Source: a bacterium
GTDB taxonomy: Bacteria > Cyanobacteriota > Vampirovibrionia > Gastranaerophilales > UBA9971
Reading direction: 5' to 3'
DNA length: 7,278 nucleotides
Assembly (NCBI GenBank): GCA_037147175.1
Contig: JBAWVS010000080.1
Coordinates: 1-7,278, forward strand
This document shows, one piece after another, positions 7,092 to 7,278 of this stretch. Positions within the stretch are counted from its first letter, which is position 1; every line of letters begins with the position of its first letter. A model generated the notes under the pieces. That model saw only the letters and a list, made by a program, of their open reading frames with translations, did not search any database and was not told where the DNA came from. The position numbers and the translations under genes are program-made.

Positions 7092-7278
7092 ACCATAAGA
7101 ACGCAGAGAAAAAACAAACAGTTTCTGAAGCTCCTGATGTAAATTCATAATTGTGAAGCCCCTGTATTATATCAGAAGAAGTATTTGTGGCTGTTGTTGA
7201 AAAGTTTTGTTTGGGAGAAAAGGGGAATAAAGATAAAAAAATCAACATTTTGATTAAATTAGTTTTATTTTGGGAATA

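Larger units (their letters stand above)
6854..7278. other. 425 bases without a convincing gene
   Basis: No plus-strand frame longer than about 20 codons stands out after an ATG. Two minus-strand frames overlap: 7248-7090 (52 aa, no Shine-Dalgarno site) and 7148-7029 (39 aa, with AGGGG 10 bases before its ATG). Neither resembles a protein I know. A perfect consensus -35, TTGACA, at 6949-6954 has no -10 at a proper distance. A weak AATCAA/TTGATT hairpin lies near 7240-7256, inside AT-rich sequence. No tRNA, rRNA, CRISPR or insertion-sequence end is recognisable. It may be eroded coding sequence or a spacer to the next gene. Confidence 0.6.

Noticed and set aside
7029-7148. Minus-strand frame of 39 codons starting MNLHQELQKL
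   Set aside because: AGGGG lies 10 bases before the ATG, but the frame is short, overlaps another frame and has no recognisable family. It is too weak to call.
7090-7248. Minus-strand frame of 52 codons starting MLIFLSLFPF
   Set aside because: There is no ribosome binding site before its ATG, a second frame overlaps it, and it resembles no known protein, so it is not listed as a gene.
7240-7256. AATCAA-CATT-TTGATT hairpin near the right edge
   Set aside because: The stem has only one G-C pair at each strand position available and sits in A/T-rich DNA, so it is expected by chance and too weak for a terminator.

Overview
The window is very AT-rich (my estimate is about 30% G+C; I did not count it). 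It carries four rightward protein genes with short gaps, Shine-Dalgarno sites and bacterial-type starts. This fits an AT-rich bacterium, but nothing in it (no rRNA, tRNA or lineage marker) names the organism. All four genes look like accessory, defence-island content. No housekeeping, phage-structural, transposase or CRISPR sequence is visible.

Layout: (1) 1-903 is an AAA+ ATPase of the IetA type. Its reading frame is open well upstream of the first usable start codon, as far as a stop at 40-42, so the 5' end looks truncated, broken or unusually initiated. (2) 927-3491 is a large subtilisin-like (S8) serine protease of the IetS type, 23 bases downstream, with Asp/His/Asn/Ser active-site residues all present. 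Together these form an Iet (ietA/ietS) system, known as an antiviral and plasmid-conflict module. (3) After a 97-base gap, 3589-5829 encodes an ABC/SMC-like AAA ATPase with a C-terminus of the DUF3696 kind and a very long, strictly heptad-repeated coiled-coil insertion. (4) 5831-6853, one base after the stop of gene 3, encodes a 340-residue protein. Its N-terminal half I do not recognise. Its C-terminus carries an HxRx4D motif and an RGLDI segment, suggesting a phospholipase-D-like (MIT_C-like) fold. (5) 6854-7278 is 425 bases without a convincing gene, holding a small hairpin, a degenerate 20-base repeat and two short overlapping minus-strand frames.

Genes 1-2 should act as a pair in which the ATPase controls or feeds the protease. 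Genes 3-4 should act as a second, translationally coupled pair, an ATPase sensor or clamp with a possible PLD-like effector. The second pair resembles in plan the known two-gene ABC-ATPase/effector conflict systems (Septu, PARIS and Gabija share this plan). I do not recognise this exact combination as a named system, and it is the best candidate here for something undescribed.
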